DNA of 64,000 nucleotides from Paraniabella hibiscisoli (GCF_022512515.1 NZ_JAKWBK010000001.1:4340001-4404000), one strand, 5' to 3'. Positions 50,245-61,089 are shown, counted from the stretch's first letter. Numbers and translations are program-made. The notes: generated by a model from the letters alone, not told the origin.

Positions 50245-51649
50245 ATGAATAATACATCGCAAGATCAATCAATCAATATTAAAAAGGTATTGCCAGTAAT
50301 TCTGGCAACAGCCATTTTTATGCAAATGCTGGATTCAACTATCCTGAACACCTCGCTGCCGTCCATTGCAAAAGACCTGAATGAGTCGCCTCTCAATATG
50401 CAGAGTGCCATTATTGGTTATGTACTGACCCTGGCTTTACTGATGCCGGTTAGTGGTTTTCTCGCGGATAAATTTGGTACAAAAAAGGTTTTTATTTTTT
50501 CGCTGGCCATGTTTAGCCTGGGTTCTTTGTTTTGTTCGCTCTCACAAAATCTCACGCAGCTGGTAGTGTCAAGGGTAGTGCAAGGCATCGGCGGTAGTTT
50601 GATGACACCGGTTGGTAAACTGGCATTGATTAAAACCTTTCCTAAGAAAGACCTGTTGAAGGCAATGAACTTCGCTATCATTCCAGCCCTGATAGGCCCT
50701 GTATTGGGGCCTTTGGTTGGGGATATATGGTGGATTATTTGTCCTGGCACTGGATCTTTTTAATCAATATACCGATTGGTCTCACAGGTATACTGTTGAG
50801 CCTTAAATTTATGCCGGTTTACAAGTCGCCCATTATTGATTTCGATCTCAAAGGCTTCCTTATATTCGAGCGGCGTCCTTGTTGCTTTCCATTGCATTAG
50901 AATTATTTGGAAATACGGTTACCAATACGCCGGTGTTACTTATTACGGTATTTGGTTTTTTGATGGTCTATTTCTATTACCGGCACGCCAAAAAAGATAA
51001 TAACCCTATTTTTCCTTTGAACCTGTTTAAGGTAAGAACTTTTAGAGTAGGTATACTGGGAAACCTGGCTACACGCCTGGGTATTAGTTCTATTCCGTTA
51101 CTGTTACCCATGATGATACAAATTGCTTATGGCCGATCGGCAGTAACTTCCGGCTGGATTATAGCACCCATGGCTCTTACCGCCATGTTTGGCAAATCAA
51201 CGGTAATCCGTATCCTGAACCGTTTTGGCTATCGTACTACCTTAATGACGAATACATTTGTGATCGGTATATTGATCTGCTGCCTGGCCATTCCAGATGT
51301 ACATAACTCTATATACTGGTATATACCCATAATTGCTGTTTTGGGTTTTTTCAATTCTGTACAGTTTACTTCAATGAACACCATTTCTATTGCCGATCTC
51401 AGGGCTTACCATACCAGTAGTGGCAATTCATTGATCTCCGTTAACCAGCAATTAGCCATTGGCTTTGGTGTTGCTTTTGGCCTGATTGTCTTTAAGATAT
51501 TCCAGGGAGATACGAGCCTCATAAAAAATGAGATCCATAATGCATTCCGGTATACTTTTCTGGTTGTAGGTGCTTTAACTATTTTATCGGGACTAGTATT
51601 CAGAAGATTGCATCCGAAAGACGGATTGAATATGCGCTCGGAAGGTTAA
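50245..51649 (+). CDS. DHA2-type MFS drug transporter, frameshifted
   Basis: About 468 residues with fourteen predicted helices. FMQMLDSTILNTSLPSIAKDLN, IIGYVLTLALLMPVSGFLADKFGTKKVF, LVVSRVVQGIGGSLMTPVGKLAL (motif C region) and NFAIIPALIGPVLGPLVGGYM are typical of EmrB/QacA exporters, and the second half NPIFPLNLFKVRTFRVGILGNL, GWIIAPMALTAMFGKS completes it. Breaks near 50723 (G4) and 50872 are repaired by one G each. No MFP or TolC partner beside it. Confidence 0.83.
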
Positions 51650-51734
51650 GGTACAGGTTTTCTAAACAGACCTTCGGTGGCCGCTGTGCCAACATTACAA
51701 GTTGTGTTGACCTAATGTTTAATTTTGGTAGCTA

Positions 51735-53829
51735 ATGTGGAACCGTTTTTATAAACTTCTGGTAAGCGAATATGGCGGCGATGCACTGCGCAATACGCTG
51801 GCAACCATTGTACCTGGTTTAGTGGCCGCGTACTTTTTCAACTTGACACAGGCATTGTTGTTAGCATAGGAGCCTTATTAGCTTCGCTGACGGATATGCC
51901 TGGTAGTCGTGCCGATAAATGGTTGTCTGCGAAATGGTGTATCCCGGCTTTCTTTATAGTTTCTTTCATTACAACGGCGGGTTTACATCTGTACTGGATA
52001 TTAATACCCTGGTTAATGCTCATTGCCTTTGCGGCGGGCATGTTATTTGCGCTGGGTCCCCGGGTGGCTATTGTTGGCATACTCTCGTTAATAATAGCCA
52101 GCTTTACAATCGGGTTGTGGCCAGCCAGTGCATTGTCCTATAGCTGCTGGATAGTCGCAGGCGCCGGATGGTATTTTGTGATCAGCCTGCTTTTAGTGTA
52201 TTATGCACCCTACCGGTCTTTAAAACATGCTTTAAAAAGAAGTACCGATGGCATAGCTGCGCTGTTAAAAACCAAAGCCTTGTTTTATAATGCCGATACA
52301 TTGGTAGAAAAAGCCTATGAAGATCTGAGCGCGCTTCATATTGTAGTAAGTGAGCAGCAAGACCAGGTAAGGCTCTTATTATTAAGAGAACATAATCTGT
52401 TGCAAAAAGAAAATAAAGTGGGGCAACAATGGTTACAGCAGCTGTATGGGACGATCGATTTGTATGAGGTATTGACAGCCATTGATCACGACTATGATAC
52501 CATCAGAAATTCGCTGACGGAAAGCGGTGCTTTAGAGCTGGTTAGAAAGATCATTATATTATTGGCAGACCGGGTACAGATGATTTCGGAAAACGATAAT
52601 TCCTTTTCAATGCAAGCTAATGAACAGGAGATACAAAGACAGATCAGTCAACTCAATGAGATAAATGCTAATATAAGGCCCGAGTCTGTTGAGGTACTAT
52701 CGGCCACTATTGCAAATATCCGTGAGATACTGGAAAAGGTTGACAGGTTATATAGTATCGCAAACAAGGGTGCAAACCTTAATGATCGGCCTCAAGACAT
52801 CGATTATACCCACTTTATTCCTGCCAGCTCTGTGAGCTGGGGGCGTTATTAGTTCATTTTAACTGGAAGTCTGATGTGCTTCGTTTTGCGGTGAGATGGG
52901 CGTTGTTATTCGGAGCGGGAGGAGTAGTGGGTTTACTACTTCCCGATTTCAGGTATACTTATTGGGTGCTATTAACTATTGCCATTGTTGCCCGGCCTAC
53001 ATTTGCGGTCACACAACACAGAAACCTGCAGCGTATAAAAGGGACCGTTATGGGATTGCTGATCTGCCTGCCGCTTATTTATTTTTTCCATAACACATGG
53101 ATCTTACTGGCAATTGCAATGTTGACTTTGTATGGTTTCTTTTTGTTTAACCAACCCAACTATACGATTAGTGTATTGTTTATTACTATTACCGCAATCG
53201 TTTTATTAAACATACATCAGGGCGCGTTCTCCGAGTTGTTGGGAAGCAGGGCCGCTTTTACTTTGCTCGGTGCTGCCTTAGCCATCCTGGGCTGGTTCCT
53301 GGTTCCCGTAAAGCAAGGTCGTCAGTTTAGTAAATTAGCGCGTTCCGTAGTGGAAGCAAACAGGGAGTATTTGGAGGTGATTGTAAAGGGTATTGATAAT
53401 AGGGTTGATAATAGCCAGGAGGTTCGTTTGGCCCGTAAAAGAGCGCACGCCGCATTGGCTTCTTTTTCTGATGCCTTCAACCAGTTGCGCAGAGAACCCG
53501 GAAATAGTAGAAATGCCTGGACGCGCGAATTAGAATTTCAGGCTATAGGTTATAGAGCTAATTCCCTTGTTGTAGGGATAGCCCTTTCTGTATCAGGCAG
53601 ACGATCGGGTGCAAACGCGTTGTTGCAAATTCACCTTCGTATTGACTATGTGAGGTCGCTTTTAGGGAATTGGAAAAACTACAATAGTAATGATCAGGAC
53701 ACCAGCTACATTGGTACAACAACCGCCTATTGGGACCAGCGAAAATATGTCGCTTTTAGTTGGAGTACTGCTGGAATCGCAGTTGCTGTTGGTAACAATT
53801 TCGTTGACATATACACAGGCAGTTTATGA
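51735..53829 (+). CDS. FUSC/YccS-family inner-membrane protein, frameshifted
   Basis: About 698 residues. ATG 51735 gives WNRFYKLLVSEYGGDALRNT and LATIVPGLVAAYFFNL, then after a one-base break near 51842 DTGIVVSIGALLASLTDMPG, more membrane helices, a long cytoplasmic helical domain (ALKRSTDGIAALLKTKALFY), a break in a G5 run near 52840 and a second set of helices (RFAVRWALLFGAGGVVGLLL, VLLTIAIVARPTFAVTQHRN). This double arrangement is that of YccS/FUSC proteins linked to efflux of aromatic compounds. It overlaps no neighbour and its stop abuts that of the S41 gene. Confidence 0.8.
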
Positions 53830-55312
53830 CTACTCCTCCAGGATATTTTTCACATACCCAACCCATTTATAACCGGGGACTTCGTTGCTGATGAAATAGT
53901 CCGGCTGTATGCCGCGATCGTCTAAAATGTATTGTGGAATGCGCTTACTTCGTGAAAGGCCATATCCTAATTCATAATTGTTACACGGTGATTTTACAGC
54001 ATACATATTTGAAATATCGAGCGAGCCATAGGTAGAAATACCGAAAAGTTTTACTTTTTTACTTTGTTTTGCTGCCAGCACAAACTGCTCAGCCGTACTA
54101 CCCACACCGCCATCTATTATAATACCTACCTGTTTGGGATACACATTTTTGACAGTTGTAATTTCCGACACTTCTTTAACCGGTTCATCCAAATGAACAA
54201 ACGCTCCTAAATGTTGCTGTAAAGTGTCGTATGATCGCCTTGCCCATTTTTTTGCTCTTCCGTAAAAACTGCATTGTATTCAGGTTTATTAATAAAGTCG
54301 AGCATTCTTTGATTGTTGCAAGCAACGTGCTCAGGTAATCTACACCGGGTGTCGTAATAGGATTTGTTTTCAAATAAGGAATAATGCCACTGAAGCTGAA
54401 ATCGCTGCCGCCGCCATTACCCCGGATATCTATGATTAGATTTGGCGTTTTTGCCAGTATTTTGTCGTTGGCGTTAAGCACGCTGTCGATTGCTTTTTTT
54501 GGCCCAGGTCAAAAGAAGGAATTCTGAAATACAAGGTGCTATCATTAAGCTGTTTCATATATGGGTTCCTGGATTCCAGCATTGTCAAGAAAAATTAACT
54601 TCCTCTTCTGTCGGAAGAACCGGCATCAGCCGCTTGAGCCAAAAGCTGGCAACCTGTAAATGATTTTGCCCCAGAGCCTGTACATAATCATTTTCAACTT
54701 TAGCATGATCGCGCATGTAAACGATTCCTTTCAGTTTGCGACCTTCATTTTTTATTTCCAGTTTTACCTGTCCTGCCTCCCAATAAGGAGGCACATCATT
54801 TATTAAAATGCCTTTGTAGCCATCTGCTGTCTTTTTAATGGCTATTTTATAGGGCGGAGAATCCCAGATGCCCTCAAAATCCTGGGTGCTCTTGTTACTT
54901 AGGTATTTTTCAAATTCCCCAAGATTGATCTGCAGTTTCGGCCAGTCTTTAAACTGATTTTTAATGGCAAGTGTATCCAATGCCTTAACAGGTGCGGTAC
55001 TTCCGTTTGCAGCTTTAAGTTCCAGTGACCGAATGTAAATGTGTCCTTTCCGGAAAAAGCCTAACCATTCCTGTAAAATCGGAAGACATTCTTCCTTGGT
55101 TTTTGCGGCATTAATTTTTTCTGCGATTGTTTTATTATGATAATCAAAAGCTGCCTGCCCTTTGATCGACAATATATATTTAAATCCTGCATCGTTTTCC
55201 TCAAACGTTGTTTTCAGCCACTTGAAGGTGGTATTGCAATTACAGTCCTCACCATAGCTAAAGCTGGCAGTTAAAAAAACAGGCAAAAAAGTAACGATGG
55301 TTTTGTACGCAT
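53830..55312 (-). CDS. S41-family C-terminal processing peptidase-like protein, frameshifted
   Basis: About 493 residues. The start at 55312 gives MRTKPSLLFCLFFLTASFSYG, a signal peptide after one added T. N-terminal helical/tail region FKWLKTTFEENDAGFKYILS, then LYFRIPSFDLGQKKAIDSVL, NLIIDIRGNGGGSDFSFSGI and a late GIIIDGGVGSTAEQFVLAAKQSKKVKLFG with the catalytic Ser of GSTAEQF; NYELGYGLSRSKRIP and IQPDYFI end it. At least five one-base breaks (55280, 54590, 54503, 54318, 54247) fragment it. Probably periplasmic. No PDZ motif is evident. Confidence 0.78.
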
Positions 55313-55526
55313 ATCTTGTTGTAATGGATGATTATTTTAGATTATACACTCTATATCACGAAACACACCATAAATACCGAATTACCCGATGGTTGTACAG
55401 GTAGCTCATTTCAAGGACTTCATAAAAATAATACGAAAAACTGCTGTTTATGTTACAATACAGGCAAAAAAGAATATTAAAATTTGTAATCAATGTTGCC
55501 AAAACAAAACCGGGAGGTGTATATAA
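55313..55526. other. Intergenic region
   Basis: AT-rich stretch between the S41 gene start and the truncated membrane protein. No gene, hairpin or clear promoter motif seen. Confidence 0.35.
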
Positions 55527-55779
55527 TTACACTAATGGTTTTTGAATAGCTTCTGGTGCCGTTTTTATTATCCACCAGCTATTAAAATAGGAATTCTTTG
55601 AAGGTATAATTCCGGTTATTGCACCAGCTATCATCCATAAAAACGTTCGCAGTAATAGTCCAGCCAAGCAGGCGCATTCGTTTTGGAGAAAGTACAATTC
55701 CAGGTACCGAAATATGTTTTCTTTCTATAAGCCAAAGTAGTGCTCAGGAAATAAGCAACACGATTGAGGTTCCGATCAT
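55527..55779 (-). pseudogene. Truncated membrane protein, ATGA-coupled to DUF2947 gene
   Basis: Reading leftward from ATG 55779: MIGTSIVLLIS, a TGA where Trp would fit, ALLWLIERKHISVPGIVLSP, KRMRLLGWTIT, a frame break, then LLRTFLWMIAGAITGIIPSK and a late SWWIIKTAPE. Two hydrophobic stretches suggest a membrane protein resembling the first part of CPBP-type intramembrane proteases, but no catalytic motif is present. Its ATG overlaps the preceding stop as ATGA. Either a decayed gene or one with two base errors. Confidence 0.4.
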
Positions 55780-56279
55780 TCATTTTGTTTTAACGTTGAT
55801 CGGATTCCAAAGTACATAATGTCCTCATGATGACAAAGCAGAGCCCATGTCAAGTCCGTATCCATAACGGTAAGATCATCGCTCCCGGGATAATAGAAAC
55901 AGCCAATATATCGTATAAACAAACTCCAGGGAACCATAATTGCAAGTTCAGGCTCCCAGGATAAGAAAACCATTTGGTTGCGTGGAACGCCTTTTTCGTA
56001 TAACCATTTCTGCATGTCTTTTTCTTTGTCATCTGTAAACGCTTTTTGATCGACTATGCTGAAAAAGTCTTTTTTAAACGGAAAGTCTTTATGCAGATTG
56101 GCTTTGGTTACGTAATGATGCCAGATAAACCGAGCGCCGTTTTTATTCAATGGCTTCAATTGCTCAAGATCCTGATCAGGTAAACCATTATATTTCTCGT
56201 CTGTGAAACGCCAGCTGAGGCTAAACTCAGATATTGGGATTATATATTGACCAATATTTCTAAAATTTATATTCATCAA
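55776..56279 (-). CDS. DUF2947-like protein
   Basis: 167 residues without signal or membrane helix. YIIPISEFSLSWRFTDEKYN, GLPDQDLEQLKPLNKNGARF, KGVPRNQMVFLSWEPELAIM and YIGCFYYPGSDDLTVMD follow the order of DUF2947 (entry strand, DLEQIKP motif, WEP-x-x-V strand, late DD). Role unknown; small proteins of this sort sometimes act as immunity factors but nothing here shows it. Confidence 0.6.
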   Translation of the reverse strand: MMNINFRNIGQYIIPISEFSLSWRFTDEKYNGLPDQDLEQLKPLNKNGARFIWHHYVTKANLHKDFPFKKDFFSIVDQKAFTDDKEKDMQKWLYEKGVPRNQMVFLSWEPELAIMVPWSLFIRYIGCFYYPGSDDLTVMDTDLTWALLCHHEDIMYFGIRSTLKQNE

Positions 56280-56322
56280 TTTTTCCTGCTAAGCTTACTT
56301 ATAGTTTTAGATGTGTTATTGT

Positions 56323-57030
56323 TTATTTGCTAATGGCAGTTTTCCATTCATGTTCAACATTTGTCATCAATAACGCATTATCAAAAACCACCGACCCCGT
56401 TGGGAAAATTTCTGTATCGGCAAAGAAGCTTGATTGCACCTGGCTAACTTCTAAAGGTCGAACCTCCCATTTGTAGGCTTTGAGCTGTAATCCATCAAAC
56501 TTATCTCCATTCGGCGAATAGCCCAGATCACCTTTTTCAAAAAAGGCTGAAGCATTTTCTACTGTTTCGAATATCGATTGCTTGTTAAATGCTGTTGTTT
56601 CTTTTGCATCAATTAGGATTTCTGTGGCATCCGAACTTTTAAACCCTACATGATAATTTCCTTCTTTTTCTTTCACATCAAATTGGGCCAAATAATGTTT
56701 GCCAGGAAAAAATCGTCCCCCAACTATTGTGTTCAACTTTAAAGAAGTATCTCTGCGGGGAATATAAACTCCGGATTTCGTCTCACCATTTTCATCCCAT
56801 TCTACGGCAATTCTATGGGCACCGTTTTCCGAATTGACACCTATACAATCTGGCAATCCTTTTGGTTTAATATGTTTGAGTCGTATCAGGCATATACCAA
56901 CAATTGCTTTACCCGCATATATCTTTGGCCTGAACGGAAATGGAATAATTTTCTTCACCACCGATGGGTCGGCGGTGAAATTAATGAGTATTCTTCTGTC
57001 AATATATCCATGTATCGTTGGTATCGCCAT
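56323..57030 (-). CDS. DUF2071-like protein
   Basis: 235 residues, uninterrupted. VVKKIIPFPFRPKIYAGKAIVGICLIRL, VGVNSENGAHRIAVEWDENGE-like text, GVYIPRRDTSLKLNTIVGGRFFPGKHY and VFDNALLMTNVEHEW fit the DUF2071/YqjF acetoacetate-decarboxylase-like fold. No signal peptide. Function unknown. Confidence 0.65.
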   Translation of the reverse strand: MAIPTIHGYIDRRILINFTADPSVVKKIIPFPFRPKIYAGKAIVGICLIRLKHIKPKGLPDCIGVNSENGAHRIAVEWDENGETKSGVYIPRRDTSLKLNTIVGGRFFPGKHYLAQFDVKEKEGNYHVGFKSSDATEILIDAKETTAFNKQSIFETVENASAFFEKGDLGYSPNGDKFDGLQLKAYKWEVRPLEVSQVQSSFFADTEIFPTGSVVFDNALLMTNVEHEWKTAISK

Positions 57031-57194
57031 AGTTCAATATTCAATCTGTAAATATAAAAAAGCTATATCATAATCCCAACAAGGTAACCATCAGGTCGGC
57101 AGGCACTTCAATAGGAAAAAATCCATCATATCAACCAAAACCACCATGATGTTGAAAAAGCCCTTTGGTAAATTTACCTTTTCTAATAATTGAT

Positions 57195-59717
57195 ATGCAT
57201 CTGCCAGTGAAACGATTGTATAAATTCGCTTTTCTTTTAATATTAATAACTGCAGCTATGGTAGCGGGGGCACAGGTATATGTTGCACCCAATGGCAGCG
57301 ACGCTAATGCCGGCTCTAAAGAAAAACCCAAGGCCAGCCTGCAATCGGCACTGCGACAGGTAAGAGAATTTAGACGTTTAAACGACACAATAACTGAAGG
57401 TCCGATACAGGTTATTCTTCAGGAAGGTATTTATTGGTTGCAGGAACCGGTTGTGATCAGGGCTGAAGATGCCGGAACGCCTCAAAGTCCAACTTCTATT
57501 GAAGCTGCACCGGGTGCAAAAGTGGTATTGAGCGGTGGCGTGGTGATCAAAGGTTGGAAAAAAGCTGGCGGGATCATAACAAATTTGCCTGCTGTTGCGC
57601 AGTCGAAGGTATGGGAAGCACCATTGCCCGAGGCTTTCGATGAGTTACCTGGTTTTAGACAATTGTGGGTAAACAATACCAAAGCAACGCGTGCAAAGTG
57701 GCCTAATGGCGGAGAAATGGAACGCATTATCAGCTGGAATAAAAAAGATGAATCCTGCCAGATACCTAAACCTCCTGTACCCGTCAAAGACATCAGCGGA
57801 TTGGAAATGTTCATTCATCAGTGGTGGGAGATTGCTACGCTCCGGGTAAAGCAAATGAATGTAGCCGGTGATAGTGCCCAATTACTATTCAGGCAACCCG
57901 AAAGCCGCATCCAGTCTGAGCATCCCTGGCCGGCTCCCTGGATATCTAAGGAAACCGGTAATTCTGCTTTCTATCTTTCCAACGCCATTGAATTTTTAGA
58001 CGAGCCCGGCGAATGGTATATAGACAGGATGAATAAGAAGATCTATTATTGGCCGCGTACCGGCGAAGACCTTGCTACTGCCCATATCATAGCCCCTTTA
58101 CTGGAAAACCTGGTTACCATACAGGGAACTATTGACGAGCCGGTAAGCCATATTCAATTTAAAAACATTGCCTTTGAGCATGTGGGGTGGAACCGTCCTT
58201 CTTTACAAGGACATGTACCGCATCAGGCAGGAATGCCAATGACCGAAGCGTATAAATTACGCCCTTCGGGTACTCCCGAAAAAGCCTCTTTAGACAACCA
58301 GGCATGGATCACCCGTCCGGGAGCTGCTGTTACTGCCTCTTTTGTACATAACCTATCCGTTGAGGGTTGTCGTTTTGAACATATGGCTTCCACCGGTTTA
58401 GATTATCACCTGGGTGTAAAGAACAGTAAGGTTATTGGAAATCTTTTTAAAGATATCGGCGGTACGGCAATACTGGCGGGCTCTTTCGCCGATGAAGGAA
58501 TGGAAATACATCTGCCCTATAACCCAACGGATGAAAGAGTAGTAGCCGATTCGATCACCTTAACGAACAACCTGGTTACTAACGCCACTAATGAAGACTG
58601 GGGTGCGGTTGGTATTGGTTTGGGTTATACGCGTAATTCAACCGTATCTCATAATGAAATTGAAAATGTAAATTACTCGGGCATTAGCATGGGATGGGGA
58701 TGGAGCCCGAGACCTAATGTAATGCGTAACAATAAAGTTTTGGCCAATAAGATCCATCATTTTGGTAAACAGAATTATGATTGTGCAGGTATTTATACAC
58801 TAAGTGCACAACCGGGTTCCCTGATCAGCGAAAATTATATCGATAGTATTTATAAAGCGCCTTATGCACACCTGCCTTCTCATTGGTTTTACCTGTATAC
58901 GGATGAAGGGTCCTCCCAGATCACTATAAAAGATAACTGGACAGCAACTCAAAAATATTTACAGAATAATAATGGTCCGGGCAATCAATGGGTGAATAAC
59001 GGACCGCAGGTAAACGAAGCGATCCGGTTAAAGGCTGGGTTGCAGGATGACTATAAACACCTGCTCAAAGAAAGTACTTATAAGACCATTACATTACCCG
59101 TTAACTCAGAACATGAGGAGCTGGTAGAACTGGTGGTAACTAAAGGGAGGCTTAACCTGGTGCAGCTGCGTAATTTCTTAAGCGAAAATAAGCTGGACCC
59201 CAACAGCATCTATAAATGGAATAACCGGTATGTGATCTTTGACAAAGTGCAGGACCTGTCGGTATTCCAGGGGAAACTCAAAAAGGCCTTTCCGGATGTA
59301 ACAGTGAGACCTTATTATGATATGTATTACCAATTTGACCCGAGCCGTTGTGATGATAAAGCAACAGCAAAGGAATGGGAGCATGTTCTTTTAACGGCTA
59401 ACCTGGTAGCTGATTCTAAGAAGCAGAAGGAATACTTAAACTACCATGCCACACAGTTTGAACAATGGCCAGAGATTGCTAAAGGGTTTTGTAATGCCGG
59501 TTTCCAACGGCTGGTAATGTTCCGCAATGGCCGCCAGCTGATGCTGGTGATCAGTATTCCCAAAGGAAAGACATTGGATGAGTTGAATCCGAAAACAACG
59601 GAGAACAACCCGCGTGTAGGCGAGTGGAACAAACTAATGGCCCAATACCAGGAAGGAATAGAGGGAACAAAGAAAGGGGAGGTTTGGGTGTTTTTGAAGA
59701 AAGTGGTGGGGAAGTAG
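57195..59717 (+). CDS. Beta-helix glycosidase-like protein fused to L-rhamnose mutarotase-like domain
   Basis: About 840 residues, start chosen at ATG 57195 because it gives a signal peptide (FAFLLILITAAMVAGAQ); the frame opens upstream at a TTG. VYVAPNGSDANAGSKEKPKAS and PIQVILQEGIYWLQEPVVI open a right-handed beta-helix (GCRFEHMASTGLDYHLG, NSTVSHNEIENVNYSGISMG, KHHFGKQNYDCAGIYT-like) of the type in GH141 and relatives. The last 105 residues (YLNYHATQFEQWPEIAKGFC, RLVMFRNGRQLMLVISI, NNPRVGEWNKLMAQYQ) match the RhaM mutarotase fold, with the WPEI and N-V-W-MA blocks. It heads the rhamnose-related locus. Secreted; the mutarotase module may aid product release. Confidence 0.78.
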   Translation: MHLPVKRLYKFAFLLILITAAMVAGAQVYVAPNGSDANAGSKEKPKASLQSALRQVREFRRLNDTITEGPIQVILQEGIYWLQEPVVIRAEDAGTPQSPTSIEAAPGAKVVLSGGVVIKGWKKAGGIITNLPAVAQSKVWEAPLPEAFDELPGFRQLWVNNTKATRAKWPNGGEMERIISWNKKDESCQIPKPPVPVKDISGLEMFIHQWWEIATLRVKQMNVAGDSAQLLFRQPESRIQSEHPWPAPWISKETGNSAFYLSNAIEFLDEPGEWYIDRMNKKIYYWPRTGEDLATAHIIAPLLENLVTIQGTIDEPVSHIQFKNIAFEHVGWNRPSLQGHVPHQAGMPMTEAYKLRPSGTPEKASLDNQAWITRPGAAVTASFVHNLSVEGCRFEHMASTGLDYHLGVKNSKVIGNLFKDIGGTAILAGSFADEGMEIHLPYNPTDERVVADSITLTNNLVTNATNEDWGAVGIGLGYTRNSTVSHNEIENVNYSGISMGWGWSPRPNVMRNNKVLANKIHHFGKQNYDCAGIYTLSAQPGSLISENYIDSIYKAPYAHLPSHWFYLYTDEGSSQITIKDNWTATQKYLQNNNGPGNQWVNNGPQVNEAIRLKAGLQDDYKHLLKESTYKTITLPVNSEHEELVELVVTKGRLNLVQLRNFLSENKLDPNSIYKWNNRYVIFDKVQDLSVFQGKLKKAFPDVTVRPYYDMYYQFDPSRCDDKATAKEWEHVLLTANLVADSKKQKEYLNYHATQFEQWPEIAKGFCNAGFQRLVMFRNGRQLMLVISIPKGKTLDELNPKTTENNPRVGEWNKLMAQYQEGIEGTKKGEVWVFLKKVVGK

Positions 59718-59814
59718 TGAAATGGTGAAAAATGAATAATGAGTAGTGAATTAAAATGTCCGCTTTTTTCGGGACAGAACAAAATAGGAATCGGGAAAAA
59801 TATTTTACTAGTTC

Positions 59815-59863
59815 CGTCATTTCGAAAGTAGAACAGCGAAGTGAGAGATCTCTTTAAAAGAAC
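59815..59863. repeat. Dispersed intergenic repeat-like element
   Basis: CGTCATTTCGAAAGTAGAAC followed by AGCGAAGTGAGAGATCTCT resembles the widespread Bacteroidota intergenic element with GTCATTTCGA...GAGAGATCTC ends. It sits between the beta-helix gene and the oxidoreductase gene. Confidence 0.5.
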
Positions 59864-59893
59864 AGACGGGTTGAAAAAATTTAGAATATAACA

Positions 59894-60997
59894 ATGAGAT
59901 TTAACGATATAAACAAAAAAGAAAATATTCAGGTATTAGGGATACTGGGCCTAGGCGAAGGGCGCAGCCTGATTAGTGCGGCTTTGGAAAGTAAAAAGCT
60001 GGCATTAAAAACATTGTGTGATATCAGTGAGGAAGCCTGCAAACAGCGTAGTAAGGAATTCGATTTTGATCATTATACTACCAGGTATGAAGATATGCTG
60101 AACGATCCTGACATTAACATTATTGCCATTTACACACCAGATCATCTGCATGCACAACATGTAACACAGGCTTTGCAGCATGGCAAACATGTGGTATGTA
60201 CCAAGCCCTTTATCGATGATCTGAAAGATGCAAAGGCTTTATTGGATTTGCAGGCGCAAACGGGTAAAAAAGTATTTGTGGGACAGAGCTCTCGCTTTTT
60301 TGAACCCGCCAAACGCCAGCGCAGGGATTTTGAAGCGGGCGAGATAGGGGAGTTGATCACTATTGAAAGTAGCTATCATGCCGATCATCGTTGGTTCCTT
60401 GAAAAGAAATGGGCTTTGGAAGATGCTTTTAAATGGTTATACGGTGGTTTAAGTCATCCGGTTGATTTTATAAGATGGTATTTACCCGATGTAGAAGAAG
60501 TGATGGGATATGGAATGATCAGTGCAAATGGTAAAAAAGCAGGACTGAAGAATGAGGATACCATGCACTTTATTTTTAAGGCAACTGACGGAAGGGTAGC
60601 AAGAGTAAGCGGTGTATATACGTCTCCGATTCAGCCGGCATATCGCGAGAGCGGTATGACGACCGTACTACGCGGAACTGAAGGGGCCAGCCAGGCCGAT
60701 TATCATGAACTGCGGTATGCGATCACTGATAAAACGGGTGAGGAGAAAACGATTACCTGGGGTGACAGTACTTTAAAGCATTATTTCCGTTTTGAAGGAC
60801 AAAGCCACCACGCCGGTGAATACCAGAATTACCTGGAGTATTTTGTAGATTCTATTGAACAGGGTTTCACAGCCTACCCGGATATGAAGGAAGGAATAGG
60901 AACCGTGGCTTTATTGCAGGCAATGGATGAAAGCTTGAAGACAGGCAAACCGGTGTCGGTAAAAGAATTGTTGAAGCGTTACAACCTGGATCAGTAA
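59894..60997 (+). CDS. Gfo/Idh/MocA-family oxidoreductase
   Basis: 367 residues, uninterrupted. VLGILGLGEGRSLISAALES is the NAD(P)-binding loop, IYTPDHLHAQHVTQALQHGKHVVCTKPF holds the CTKP catalytic Lys and the sugar-facing part includes FEPAKRQRRDFEAGEIGEL, WKWALEDAFKWLYGGLSHPVDFIRWYLPD-type text and HHAGEYQNYLEYFVDSIEQG. No signal peptide. In this locus it would oxidise or modify a released sugar. Exact substrate unknown. Confidence 0.87.
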   Translation: MRFNDINKKENIQVLGILGLGEGRSLISAALESKKLALKTLCDISEEACKQRSKEFDFDHYTTRYEDMLNDPDINIIAIYTPDHLHAQHVTQALQHGKHVVCTKPFIDDLKDAKALLDLQAQTGKKVFVGQSSRFFEPAKRQRRDFEAGEIGELITIESSYHADHRWFLEKKWALEDAFKWLYGGLSHPVDFIRWYLPDVEEVMGYGMISANGKKAGLKNEDTMHFIFKATDGRVARVSGVYTSPIQPAYRESGMTTVLRGTEGASQADYHELRYAITDKTGEEKTITWGDSTLKHYFRFEGQSHHAGEYQNYLEYFVDSIEQGFTAYPDMKEGIGTVALLQAMDESLKTGKPVSVKELLKRYNLDQ

Positions 60998-61022
60998 ATG
61001 ATAGGTGACAACCATAGCACGA

Positions 61023-61089
61023 TGTCGCCCTGAGCCTGATGAAGGATTTTACTAATTATATTCAAGACTTCGGCAAGTTCAGCCTGACA
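61023..61089. repeat. Imperfect inverted-repeat element
   Basis: TGTCGCCCTGAGCCTGATGA (61023 on) and its imperfect counterpart ending CAGCCTGACA (61068-61089) match at about 16 of 22 positions. The text resembles the Bacteroidota element with TGTCATCCTGAGC...GAAGG ends. It lies between the oxidoreductase and symporter genes. Confidence 0.5.
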
